Program-made: the position numbers and the translations under genes
From: Patagioenas fasciata
Taxonomy: Eukaryota > Chordata > Aves > Columbiformes > Columbidae
Length of the DNA stretch: 64,000 nt
Assembly: GCF_037038585.1 (NCBI RefSeq)
Contig: NC_092521.1
Span: 103,432,398-103,496,397 of the forward strand
Direction: 5' to 3'
Notes under the pieces: generated by a model
Seen by the model: the letters and a program-made list of their open reading frames with translations, nothing else
Databases searched by the model: none
What the model was told of the DNA's origin: nothing
Shown here: positions 12,201 to 23,940 of the stretch, piece by piece
How the letters are laid out: each line of letters starts with the position of its first letter
Position numbering within the stretch: position 1 is the stretch's first letter

Positions 12201-15200
12201 TAGATTTAGGGTTGGGGGTTGGGGTTAGGTTTAGATTTGGGGTTAGGTTTAGATTTGGGGTTAGGTTTAGATTTAGGTTTAGGTTTAGATCTGGGGTTAG
12301 GGGTTGGGGTTAGGAACTGGGGTGAGGTTTAGATTTGGGGTTAGGGGTTGGGGTTAGAGGTTGGGGTTAGGGGTTGGGGTTAGGTTTACATTTGGGGTTA
12401 GGTTTAGATTTGGGGTTAGGGGTTGGGGATAGGTTATAGATTTGGGATTAGGTTTAGATTTGGGGTTAGGTTTACATTTGGGGTTAGGGGTTGGGGTTAG
12501 GTTTAGATTTGGGTTTAGGGGTTGGTATTAGGTTTAGATTTGGGTTTAGGTTTAGATTTGGGGTTTACATTTGGGGTTAGGTTTAGATTTGGTGTTAGGG
12601 ATGGGGTTAGGTTTAGATTTGGGGTTAGGTTTAGATTTGGTGTTGGGGTTGAGGTTAGCTTTAGATTTGGGGTTAGGTTTAGATTTGGTGTTAGGGGTTG
12701 GGGTTAGGTTTAGATTTGGGGTTAGGTTTCGATTTGGGGTTAGGTTTAGATTTGGGGTTTAGATTTGGGGTTAGGTTTAGATTTGGGGTTAGGTTTAGAT
12801 TTGGGGTTAGAAGTTGGGGTTAGGGGTTTGGGTTGGTTGTTGGGGTTAGGTTTAGATTTGGGGTTAGGGTTTGGGGTTAGGGGTTGGGGTCAGGGGTTGG
12901 GGTTAGCTTTAGATTTGGGGTTAGGTTTACATTTGGGGTTAGGTTTAGATTTGGGGTTAAGTTTAGATTTGGGGTTAGGGGTTGGGGTTTGTTTTAGATT
13001 TGGGGTTAGGTTTAAATTCAGGGTTAGGGGTTGGTGTTACGTTTAGATTTGGGATTAGGTTTAGATTCGGGGTTAGGGGTTGGGGTTAGGTTTAGATTTG
13101 GGGTAGGGTTTAGATTTGGGGTTATGGGTTGGCGTTAGGGGTTGGGGTTAGGGGTTGGGGTTAGGTTTAGATTTGGGGTTAGGTTTAGATTTGGGGTTAG
13201 GAGTTGGTGTTTGTTTTAGATTTGGGGTTATTTTTAAATTCAGGGTTAGGGGTTGGGGTTAGGTTTAGATTTGGGGTTAGGTTTAGATTTGGGGTTAGGG
13301 GTTGGGGTTAGGTTTAGATTTGGGGTTAGGTTTAGATTTGGGGTTAGGTTTAGATTTGGGGTTAGGGGTTGGTGTTAGGGGTTGGGGTTAGGGTTTGGGG
13401 TTAGGTTTAGATTTGGGGTTAGGTTTAGATTTGGGGTTAGGTTTAGATTTGGGGCTAGGGGTTGGGGTTAGATTTAGATTTGGGGTTAGGTTTAGATTTG
13501 GGGTTAGGGGTTGGGGTTAGGTTTAGATTTGGGGTTAGGTTTAGATTTGGGGTTAGGGCTTGGGGTTAGGTTTAGATTTGGGGTTAGGTTTAGATTTGGG
13601 GTTAGGTATAGATTTGGGGTTAGGGGTTGGGGTTAGGTTTAGATTTGGGGTTAGGTTTAGATTTGGGGTTAGGGGTTGGGGTTAGGTTTAGATTTGGGGT
13701 TAGGTTTAGATTTGGGGTTAGGGGTTGGGGTTAGATTTAGATTTGGGGTTAGGTTTAGATTTGGGGTTAGGGGTTGGGGTTAGGTTTAGATTTGGGGTTA
13801 GGTTTAGATTTGGGGCTGGGGGTTGGGGTTAGGTTTAGATTTGGGGTTAGGTTTAGATTTGGGGTTAGGGGTTGGGGTTAGGTTTAGATTTGGGTTTAGG
13901 TTTAAATTTGGGCATAGGGGTTGGCGTTAGGTTTAGATTTGGGTTTAGGTTTAGATTTGGGGTTAAGTTTAGATTTCTGATTAGGGGTTGGGGTTAGGTT
14001 TAGATTTGGGGCTAGGGGTTAGGGTTAGGGGTTGGGGTAAGGGTTTGGGGTTAGGTTTAGATTAGGTGTTAGGGGTTGGGTTTAGGTTTAGATTTGGGTT
14101 AGGTTTAAATTGGGGCTTAGGGGTTGGGGTTAGGTTTAGATTTGGGTTTAGGTTTAGATTTGGGGGTTGGGGGTTGGGGTTAGGTTTAGATTTGGGGTTA
14201 GGTTTAGATTTGGGTTTAGGTTTAGATTTAGGGTTAGGTTTAGATCTGGGGTTAGGGGTTGGGGTTAGGAACTGGGGTGAGGTTTAGATTTGGGGTTAGT
14301 GGTTGGGGTTAGGGGTTGATGTTAGGTTTAGATTTAGGGTTAGGTTTAGATCTGGGGTTAGGGGTTAGGGTAAGGGTTAGGGGTTAGGTTTAGATTTGGT
14401 GTTAGGGGTTGGGTTTAGGTTTAGATTTGGGTTTAGGTTTAAATTGGGGCTTAGGGGTTGGGGTTAGGTTTAGATTTGGGTTTAGGTTTAGATTTGGGGT
14501 TGGGGGTTGGGGTTAGGTTTAGATTTGGGGTTAGGTTTAGATTTGGGGTTAGGTTTAGATTTAGGGTTAGGTTTAGATCTGGGGTTAGGGGTTGGGGTTA
14601 GGAACTGGGGTGAGGTTTAGATTTGGGGTTAGGGGTTGGGGTTAGAGGTTGGGGTTAGGGGTTGGGGTTAGGTTTAGATTTGGGGTTAGGTTTAGATTTG
14701 GGGTTAGGGGTTGGGGTTAGGTTTAGATTTGGGGTTAGGTTTAGATTTGGGGTTAGGTTTACATTTGGGGTTAGGGGTTGGGGTTAGGTTTAGATTTGGG
14801 TTTAAGGGTTGGGGTTAGGTTTAGATTTGGGGTTAGGTTTAGATTTGGGGTTTACATTTGGGGTTAGGTTTAGATTTGGTGTTAGGGATGGGGTTAGGTT
14901 TAGATTTGGGGTTAGGTTTAGATTTGGTGTTAGGGGTTGAGGTTAGCTTTAGATTTGGGGTTAGGTTTAGATTTGGTGTTAGGTTTCGATTTGGGGTTAG
15001 GTTTAGATTTGTGGTTTAGATTTGGGGTTAGGTTTAGATTTGGGGTTAGGTTTAGATTTGGGGTTAGAAGTTGGGGTTAGGGGTTTGGGTTGGTTGTTGG
15101 GGTTAGGTTTAGATTTGGGGTTAGGGTTTGGGGTTAGGGGTTGGGGTCAGGGGTTGGGGTTAGCTTTAGATTTGGGGTTAGGTTTACATTTGGGGTTAGG

Positions 15201-15265
15201 TTTACATTTGGGGTTAAGTTTAGATTTGGGGTTAGGGGTTGGGGTTAGGTTTAGATTTGGGGTTA
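9230..15265. repeat. About 6.03-kb higher-order unit, copy 1
   Basis: Markers here recur 5.6-6.05 kb downstream: GGGGCTAGG (C at 9336 and 15356), GGAACTGGGG (C at 10164 and 16195), the subtype 2 core (10882 and 16914), the GGTATTAGG word (12522 and 18296) and subtype 3 cores (12765 and 15022). The offset drifts from 6020 through 6050 and 6031 to 5775 and 5587, so small indels have accumulated. The unit contains internal sub-duplication: two AAATTCAG markers at 13019 and 13241 and two TTAGGGTTAGGGG sites. Confidence 0.85.
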
Positions 15266-18200
15266 GGGCTTGGGGTTAGAGTTTGGGGTTAGGTTTAGAT
15301 TTGGGGTTAGGGGTTGGGGTTAGGTTTAGATTTGGGGTTAGGTTTAGATTTGGGGCTAGGGGTTGGGGTTAGATTTAGATTTGGGGTTAGGTTTACATTT
15401 GGGGTTAGGGGTTGGGGTTAGGTTTAGATTTGGGGTTAGGTTTATATTTGGGGTTAGGGGTTGGGGTTAGGTTTAGATTTGGGGTTAGGTTTAGATTTGG
15501 GGTTAGGGGTTGGGGTTAGGTTTAGATTTGGGTTTAGGTTTAGATTTGGGGTTAGGGGTTGGGTTTAGGTTTAGATTTGGGTTTAGGTTTAAATTTGGGC
15601 TTAGGGGTTGGGGTTAGGTTTAGATTTGGGTTTAGGTTTAGATTTGGGGTTAGGTTTTGATTTGGGGTTAGGTTTAGATTTGGGGTTAGGGGTTGGGGTT
15701 AGGTTTAGATTTGGGGTTAGGGGTTGGGGTTAGGTTTAGATTTGGGGTTAGGTTTAGATTTGGGGCTAGGTGTTGGGGTTAGATTTAGATTTGGGGTTAG
15801 GTTTACATTTGGGGTTAGGGGTTGGGGTTAGGTTTAGATTTGGGGTTAGGTTTAGATTTGGGGTTAGGGGTTGGGGTTAGGTTTAGATTTGGGGTTAGGT
15901 TTAGATTTGGGGTTAGGGGTTGGGGTTAGGTTTAGATTTGGGGTTAGGTTTAGATTTGGGTTTAGGGGTTGGGTTAGGTTTAGATTTGGGGTTAGGTTTA
16001 GATTTGGGGTTAGGGGTTGGGTTTAGGTTTAGATTTGGGTTTAGGTTTAAATTGGGGCTTAGGGGTTGGGGTTAGGTTTAGATTTGGGTTTAGGTTTATA
16101 TGTGGGGTTAGGGGTTGGGGTTAGGTTTAGATTTGGGGTTAGGTTTAGATTTGGGGTTAGGTTTAGATCTGGGGTTAGGGGTTGGGGTTAGGAACTGGGG
16201 TGAGGTTTAGATTTGGGGTTAGTGGTTGGGGTTACGGGTTGGGGTTAGGTTTAGATTTGGGGTTAGGGGTTGGGGTTAGGGGTTGGGGTTAGGGGTTGGG
16301 GTTAGGTTTAGATTTGGGGTTAGGTTTACATTTGGGGTTAGGGGTTGGGTTTAGGTTTAGATTTGGGTTTAGGGGTTGGGGTTAGGTTTAGATTTGGGGT
16401 TAGGTTTAGATTTGGCGTTTACATTTGGGGTTAGGTTTAGATTTGGTTTCAGGGATGGGGTTAGGTTTAGATTTGGGGTTAGGTTTAGATTTGGTGTTAG
16501 GGGTTGAGGTTAGCTTTAGATTTGGGGTTAGGTTTAGATTTGGTGTTAGGGGTTGGCGTTAGGTTTCTATTTGGGGTTAGGTTTATATTTGGGGTTAAGG
16601 GTTGGGGTTAGGTTTAGATTTGGGGTTAGGTTTAGATTTAGGGTTAGGTTTTGGGGTTAGGTTTAGATTTGGGGTTAGGTTTACATTTGGGGTTAGGGGT
16701 TGGGGTTAGGTTTAGATTTGGGGTTAGGTTTAGATTTGGGTTTAGGGGTTGGGGTTAGCTTTAGATTTGGGGTTAGGTTTAGATTTGGGGTTAGGGGTTG
16801 GGGTTAGGTTTAGATTTGGGGTTAGGTTTAGATTTGGGGTTAGGGGTTGGGTTTAGGTTTAGATTTGGGGTTAGGTTTAGATTTGGGTTTAGGTTTAGAT
16901 TTGGGGTTTAGATTTGGGGTTAGGTTTAGATTTGGGGTTAGGTTTAGATTTGGGGTTAGAAGTTGGGGTTAGGGGTTTGGGTTGGGTGTTGGGGTTAGGT
17001 TTAGATCTGGGGTTAGGTTTTGGGGTTAGAGGTTGGGGTCAGGGGTTGGGGTTAGCTTTAGATTTGGGGTTACGTTTACATTTGGGGTTAGGTTTAGATT
17101 TGGGGTTAGGGGTTGGGGTTAGGTTTAGATTTGGGGTTAGGTTTAGATTTGGGGTTAGGAGTTGGGGTTTGTTTTAGATTTGGGGTTATGTTTAAATTCA
17201 GGGTTAGGGGTTGGGGTTAGGTTTAGATTTGGGGTTAGGTTTCTATTTGGGGTTAGGGGTTGGGGTTAGGTTTAGATTTGGGGTTAGGTTTAGATTTGGG
17301 GCTAGGGGTTGGGGTTAGATTTAGATTTGGGGTTAGGTTTAGATTTGGGGTTAGGGGTTGGGGTTAGGTTTAGATTTGGGGTTAGGTTTAGATTTGGGGT
17401 TAGGGGTTGGGGTTAGGTTTAGATTTGGGGTTAGGTTTAGATTTGGGGTTAGGTTTAGATTTGGGGTTAGGGGTTGGGGTTAGGTTTAGATTTGGGGTTA
17501 GGGGTTAGGGTTAGGGGTTGGGGTAAGGGTTTGGGGTTAGGTTTAGATTAGGGGTTAGGGATTGGGTTTAGGTTTAGATTTGGGTTTAGGTTTAAATTGG
17601 GGCTTAGGGGTTGGGGTTAGGTTTAGATTTGGGTTTAGGTTTAGATTTGGGGGTTGGGGGTTGGGGTTAGGTTTAGATTTGGGGTTAGGTTTAGATTTGG
17701 GTTTACGTTTAGATTTAGGGTTAGGTTTAGATCTGGGGTTAGGGGTTGGGGTTAGGAACTGGGGTGAGGTTTAGATTTGGGGTTAGTGGTTGGGGTTAGG
17801 GGTTGGGGTTAGGTTTAGATTTAGGGTTAGGTTTAGATCTGGGGTTAGGGGTTGGGGTAAGGGTTTGGGGTTAGGTTTAGATTTGGGGTTAGGGGTTGGG
17901 TTTAGGTTTAGATTTGGGTTTAGGTTTAAATTGGGGCTTAGGGGTTGGGGTTAGGTTTAGATTTGGGTTTAGGTTTAGATTTAGGGTTGGGGGTTGGGGT
18001 TAGGTTTAGATTTGGGGTTAGGTTTAGATTTGGGGTTAGGTTTAGATTTAGGGTTAGGTTTAGATCTGGGGTTAGGGGTTGGGGTTAGGAACTGGGGTGA
18101 GGTTTAGATTTGGGGTTAGGGGTTGGGGTTAGAGGTTGGGGTTAGGGGTTGGGGTTAGGTTTAGATTTGGGGTTAGGTTTAGATTTGGGGTTAGGGGTTG

Positions 18201-20850
18201 GGGTTAGTTTTAGATTTGGGGTTAGGTTTAGATTTGGGGTTAGGTTTACATTTGGGGTTAGGGGTTGGGGTTAGGTTTAGATTTGGGTTTAGGGGTTGGT
18301 ATTAGGTTTAGATTTGGGGTTAGGTTTAGATTTGGGGTTTACATTTGGGGTTAGGTTTAGATTTGGTGTTAGGGATGGGGTTAGGTTTAGATTTGGAGTT
18401 AGGTTTAGATTTGGTGTTGGGGTTGAGGTTAGCTTTAGATTTGGGGTTAGGTTTAGATTTGGTGTTAGGGGTTGGGGTTAGGTTTAGATTTGGGGTTAGG
18501 TTTCGATTTGGGGTTAGGTTTAGATTTGGGGTTTAGATTTGGGGTTAGTTTTAGATTTGGGGTTAGGTTTAGATTTGGGGTTAGAAGTTGGGGTTAGGGG
18601 TTTGGGTTGGGTGTTCGGGTTAGGTTTAGATTTGGGGTTAGGGTTTGGGGTTAGGGGTTGGGGTCAGGGGTTGGGGTTAGCTTTAGATTTGGGGTTAGGT
18701 TTACATTTGGGGTTAGGTTTAGATTTGGGGTTAAGTTTAGATTTGGGGTTAGGGGTTGGGGTTTGTTTTAGATTTGGGGTTATGTTTAAATTCAGGGTTA
18801 GGGGTTGGGGTTACGTTTAGTTTTGGGATTAGGTTTAGATTCGGGGTTAGGGGTTGGGGTTAGGTTTAGATTTGGGGTAGGGTTTAGATTTGGGGTTAGG
18901 GGTTGGGGTTAGGGGTTGGGGTTAGGGGTTGGGGTTAGGTTTAGATTTGGTGTTAGGTTTAGATTTGGGGTTAGGAGTTGGGGTTTGTTTTAGATTTGGG
19001 GTTATGTTTAAATTCAGGGTTAGGGGTTGGGGTTAGGTTTAGATTTGGGGTTAGGTTTAGATTTGGGGTTAGGGGTTGGGGTTAGGTTTAGATTTGGGGT
19101 TAGGTTTAGATTTGGGGTTAGGGGTTGGGGTTAGGGGTTGGGGTTAGGGTTTGGGGTTAGGTTTAGATTTGGGGTTGGGTTTAGATTTGGGGTTAGGTTT
19201 AGATTTGGGGCTAGGGGTTGGGGTTAGATTTAGATTTGGGGTTAGGTTTAGATTTGGGGTTAGGGGTTGGGGTTAGGTTTAGATTTGGGGTTAGGTTTAG
19301 ATTTGGGGTTAGGGGTTGGGGTTAGGTTTAGATTTGGGGTTAGGTTTAGATTTGGGGTTAGGTTTAGATTTGGGGTTAGGGGTTGGGGTTAGGGGTTGGG
19401 GTTAGGGTTTGGGGTTAGGTTTAGATTTGTGGTTAGGTTTAGATTTGGGGTTAGGGGTTGGGGTTAGGTTTAGATTTGGGGTTAGGTTTAGATTTGGGTT
19501 TAGGGGTTGGGTTTAGGTTTAGATTTGGGTTTAGGTTTAGATTTGGGGTTAGGTTTAGATTTGGGGTTAGGTTTAGATTTGGGATTAGGGGTTGGGGTTA
19601 GGTTTAGATTTGGGGTTAGGGGTTAGGGTTAGGGGTTGGGGTAAGGGTTTGGGGTTAGGTTTAGATTAGGGGTTAGGGGTTGGGTTTAGGTTTAGATTTG
19701 GGTTTAGGTTTAAATTGGGGCTTAGGGGTTGGGGTTAGGTTTAGATTTGGGTTTAGGTTTAGATTTGGGGGTTGGGGGTTGGGGTTAGGTTTAGATTTGG
19801 GGTTAGGTTTAGATTTGGGTTTAGGTTTAGATTTAGGGTTAGGTTTAGATCTGGGGTTAGGGGTTGGGGTTAGGAACTGGGGTGAGGTTTAGATTTGGGG
19901 TTAGTGGTTGTGGTTAGGGGTTGATGTTAGGTTTAGATTTAGGGTTAGGTTTAGATCTGGGGTTAGGGGTTGGGGTAAGGGTTTGGGGTTAGGTTTAGAT
20001 TTGGGGTTAGGGGTTGGGTTTAGGTTTAGATTTGGGTTTAGGTTTAAATTGGGGCTTAGGGGTTGGGGTTAGGTTTAGATTTGGGTTTAGGTTTAGATTT
20101 GGGGTTGGGGGTTGGGGTTAGGTTTAGATTTGGTGTTAGGTTTAGATTTGGGGTTAGGTTTAGATTTAGGGTTAGGTTTAGATCTGGGGTTAGGGGTTGG
20201 GGTTAGGAACTGGGGTGAGGTTTAGATTTGGGGTTAAAGGTTGGGGTTAGAGGTTGGGGTTAGGGGTTGGGGTTAGGTTTAGATTTGGGGTTAGGGCTTG
20301 GGGTTAGGTTTAGATTTGGGGTTAGGTTTAGATTTGGGGTTAGGTTTACATTTGGGGTTAGGGGTTGGGGTTAGGTTTAGATTTGGGTTTAAGGGTTGGG
20401 GTTAGGTTTAGATTTGGGGTTAGGTTTAGATTTGGGGTTTACATTTGGGGTTAGGTTTAGATTTGGTGTTAGGGATGGGGTTAGGTTTAGATTTGGGGTT
20501 AGGTTTAGATTTGGTGTTAGGGGTTGAGGTTAGCTTTAGATTTGGGGTTAGGTTTAGATTTGGTGTTAGGTTTCGATTTGGGGTTAGGTTTAGATTTGGG
20601 GTTTAGATTTGGGATTAGGTTTAGATTTGGGGTTAGGTTTAGATTTGGGGTTAGAAGTTGGGGTTAGGGGTTTGGGTTGGTTGTTGGGGTTAGGTTTAGA
20701 TTTGGGGTTAGGGTTTGGGGTTAGGGGTTGGGGTCAGGGGTTGGGGTTAGCTTTAGATTCGGGGTTAGGTTTACGTTTGGGGTTAGGTTTACATTTGGGG
20801 TTAAGTTTAGATTTGGGGTTAGGGGTTGGGGTTAGGTTTAGATTTGGGGT
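15266..20850. repeat. About 6.03-kb higher-order unit, copy 2 (about 5.6 kb)
   Basis: This copy follows copy 1 in the same order, but is shorter by roughly 450 bp after several deletions, most of them losses of whole 18-mers. Its core at 18539 is subtype 1 (with TTCGGG) where the matching position in copy 1 (12765) is subtype 3. That suggests gene-conversion-like exchange between units rather than simple divergence. Confidence 0.83.
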
Positions 20851-21165
20851 TAGGGCTTGGGATTAGGTTTAGATATGGGATTAGGTTTAGATTTGCGGTT
20901 TAGATTTGGGTTTAGGTTTAGATTTGGGTTTAGGTTTAAATTGGGGCTTAGGGGTTGGGGTTAGGTTTAGATTTGGGTTTAGGTTTATATGTGGGGTTAG
21001 GGGTTGGGGTTAGGTTTAGATTTGGGGTTAGGTTTAGATTTGGGGTTAGGTTTAGATTTACGGTTAGGTTTAGATCTGGGGTTAGGGGTTGGGGTTAGGA
21101 AGTGGGGTGAGGTTTAGATTTGGGGTTAGTGGTTGGGGTTAGGGGTTGGGGTTAGGTTTAGATTT

Positions 21166-21284
21166 GGGGTTAGGGGTTGGGGTTAGGGGTTGGGGTTAGG
21201 GGTTGGGGTTAGGTTTAGATTTGGGGTTAGTGTTTAGTTTTGGGGTTAGGGGTTGGGGTTAGGGGTTGGGGTTAGGGGTTGGGG
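21166..21284 (+). other. Two adjacent GGGG-tract runs with G-quadruplex potential
   Basis: Runs of GGGG tracts at 21166-21218 and 21242-21284 are separated only by a variant 18-mer. They lie at the start of the 362-bp duplication. Comparable runs occur near 10.24, 16.27, 24.27, 26.70 and 43.48 kb, always downstream of the GGAACTGGGG marker. Confidence 0.7.
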
Positions 21285-21950
21285 TTAGGTTTAGATTTGG
21301 GGTTAGGTTTAGATTTGGGGTTAGGGGTTGGGGTTAGGTTTAGATTTGGGGTTAGGTTTAGATTTGGGGTTAGGTTTACATTTGGGGTTAGGGGTTGGGT
21401 TTAGGTTTAGATTTGGGTTTAGGGGTTGGGGTTAGGTTTAGATTTGGGGTTAGGTTTAGATTTGGGGTTTACATTTGGGGTTAGGTTTAGATTTGGTGTT
21501 AGGGATGGGGTTAGGTTTAGATTTGGGGTTAGGTTTAGATATGGTGTTAGGGGTTGAGGTTAGCTTTAGATTTGGGGTTAGGGTTGGGGTTAGGTTTAGA
21601 TTTGGGGTTAGGGGTTGGGGTTAGGTGTTTGGGTTAGGGGTTGGGGTTAGGTTTAGATTTGGGGTTATGTTTAGATTTGGGGTTAGGGGTTGGGGTTAGG
21701 TTTAGATTTGGGGTTAGGTTTAGATTTGGGGTTAGGTTTACATTTGGGGTTAGGGGTTGGGTTTAGGTTTAGATTTGGGTTTAGGGGTTGGGGTTAGGTT
21801 TAGATTTGGGGTTAGGTTTAGATTTGGGGTTTACATTTGGGGTTAGGTTTAGATTTGGTGTTAGGGATGGGGTTAGGCTTAGATTTGGGGTTAGGTTTAG
21901 ATATGGTGTTAGGGGTTGAGGTTAGCTTTAGATTTGGGGTTAGGTTTAGA
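21230..21950. repeat. 362-bp tandem duplication inside unit 20850-23940
   Basis: The GGGTTTACATTT word occurs with its C at 21472 and again at 21834, and the flanking GGGATGGGG and GGTTGAGGTTAGC words repeat at the same spacing. The join at about 21577-21592 reads GGGGTTAGGGTTGGGG, a word absent from the unduplicated form. Confidence 0.82.
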
Positions 21951-23940
21951 TTTGGTGTTAGGGGTTGGGGTTAGGTTTCTATTTGGTGTTAGGTTTATAT
22001 TTGGGGTTAAGGGTTGGGGTTAGGTTTAGATTTGGGGTTAGGTTTAGATTTAGGGTTAGGTTTTGGGGTTAGGTTCAGATTTGGGGTTAGGTTTAGATTT
22101 GGGGTTAGGGGTTGGGTTAGGAACTGGGGTTAGGTTTAGATTTGGGGTTAGGGGTTGGGGTTAGGGGTTGGGGTTAGGTATAGATTTGGGGTTAGGTTTA
22201 GATTTGGTGTTAGGAGTTGGGGTTTGTTTTAGATTTGGGGTTATGTTTAAATTCAGTGTTAGGGGTTGGGGTTAGGTTTAGATTTGGGGTTAGGTTTAGA
22301 TTTGGGGTTAGGGGTTGGGGTTAGGTTTAGATTTGGGGTTAGGTTTAGATTTGGGGTTAGGTTTAGATTTGGGGTTAGGGGTTGGGGTTAGGGGTTGGGG
22401 TTAGGGTTTGAGGTTAGGTTTAGATTTGGGGTTAGGTTTAGATTTGGGGTTAGGTTTAGATTTGGGGCTAGGGGTTGGGGTTAGATTTAGATTTGGGGTT
22501 AGGTTTAGATTTGGGGTTAGGGGTTGGGGTTAGGTTTAGATTTGGGGTTAGGTTTAGATTTGGGGTTAGGGGTTGGGGTTAGGTTTAGATTTGGGGTTAG
22601 GTTTAGATTTGGGGTTAGGTTTAGATTTGGGGTTAGGGGTTGGGGTTAGGGGTTGGGGTTAGGGTTTGGGGTTAGGTTTAGATTTGGGGTTAGGGGTTGG
22701 GTTTAGGTTTAGATTTGGGTTTAGGTTTAAATTTGGGCATAGGGGTTGGCGTTAGGTTTAGATTTGGGTTTAGGTTTAGATTTGGGGTTAGGTTTAGATT
22801 TGGGGTTAGGTTTAGATTTGGGGTTAGGTGTTGGGGTTAGGTTTAGATTTGGGGTTAGGGGTTAGGGTTAGGGGTTGGGGTAAGGGTTTGGGGTTAGGTT
22901 TAGATTTGGGTTTAGGTTTAGATTTAGGGTTAGGTTTAGATCTGGGGTTAGGGGTTGGGGTTAGGAACTGGGGTGAGGTTTAGATTTGGGGTTAGTGGTT
23001 GGGGTTAGGGGTTGATGTTAGGTTTAGATTTAGGGTTAGGTTTAGATCTGGGGTTAGGGGTTGGGGTAAGGGTTTGGGGTTAGGTTTAGATTTGGGGTTA
23101 GGGGTTGGGTTTAGGTTTAGATTTGGGTTTAGGTTTAAATTGGGGCTTAGGGGTTGGGGTTAGGTTTAGATTTGGGAATAGGTTTAGATTTGGGGTTGGG
23201 GGTTAAGGTTAGGTTTAGATTTGGGGTTAGGTTTAGATTTGGGGTTAGGTTTAGATCTGGGGTTAGGGGTTGGGGTTAGGAACTGGGGTGAGGTTTAGAT
23301 TTGGGGTTAGGGGTTGGGGTTAGAGGTTGGGGTTAGGGGTTGGGGTTAGGTTTAGATTTGGGGTTAGGTTTAGATTTGGGGTTAGGGGTTGGGGTTAGGT
23401 TTAGATTTGGGGTTAGGTTTAGATTTGGGGTTAGGTTTACATTTGGAGTTAGGGGTTGGGGTTAGGTTTAGATTTGGGTTTAGGGGTTGGGGTTAGGTTT
23501 AGATTTGGGGTTAGGTTTAGATTTGGGGTTTACATTTGGGGTTAGGTTTAGATTTGGTGTTAGGGATGGGGTTAGGTTTAGATTTGGGGTTAGGTTTAGA
23601 TTTGGTGTTAGGGGTTGAGGTTAGCTTTAGATTTGGGGTTAGGTTTAGATTTGGTGTTAGGTTTCGATTTGGGGTTAGGTTTAGATTTGGGGTTTAGATT
23701 TGGGGTTAGCTTTAGATTTGGGGTTAGGTTTAGATTTGGGGTTAGAAGTTGGGGTTAGGGGTTTGGGTTGGTTGTTGGGGTTAGGTTTAGATTTGGGGTT
23801 AGGGTTTGGGGTTAGGGGTTGGGGTCATGGGTTGGGGTTAGCTTTAGATTTGGGGTTAGGTTTACATTTGGGGTTAGGTTTACATTTGGGTTTATGTTTA
23901 GATTTGGGGTTAGGGGTTGGGGTTAGGTTTAGATTTGGGG

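Larger units (their letters stand above)
11730..22874 (+). repeat. TTAGGGTTAGGGG words, canonical telomeric dimers (five sites)
   Basis: Two adjacent hexamers with the canonical TTAGGG sequence occur at 11730-11742, 14019-14031, 17505-17517, 19623-19635 and 22862-22874. Each is followed within about 20 bp by a GGGTAA or GGGTAAAGG variant and then GGGTTTGGGGTTAGG. The shared context means they are copies of one ancestral site, not independent telomere seeds. Confidence 0.8.
20850..23940. repeat. 2.4-3.1-kb unit, copy 1 (3091 bp)
   Basis: Three consecutive units begin with the same GGGCTTGGGATTAGG word (near 20846, 23944 and 26376). Core positions 20609, 23700 and 26132 give unit lengths of 3091 and 2432. 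Copy 1 is longer because it holds a 362-bp internal tandem duplication (about 21230-21950) and roughly 300 extra bases around 22690-22990. Confidence 0.84.
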
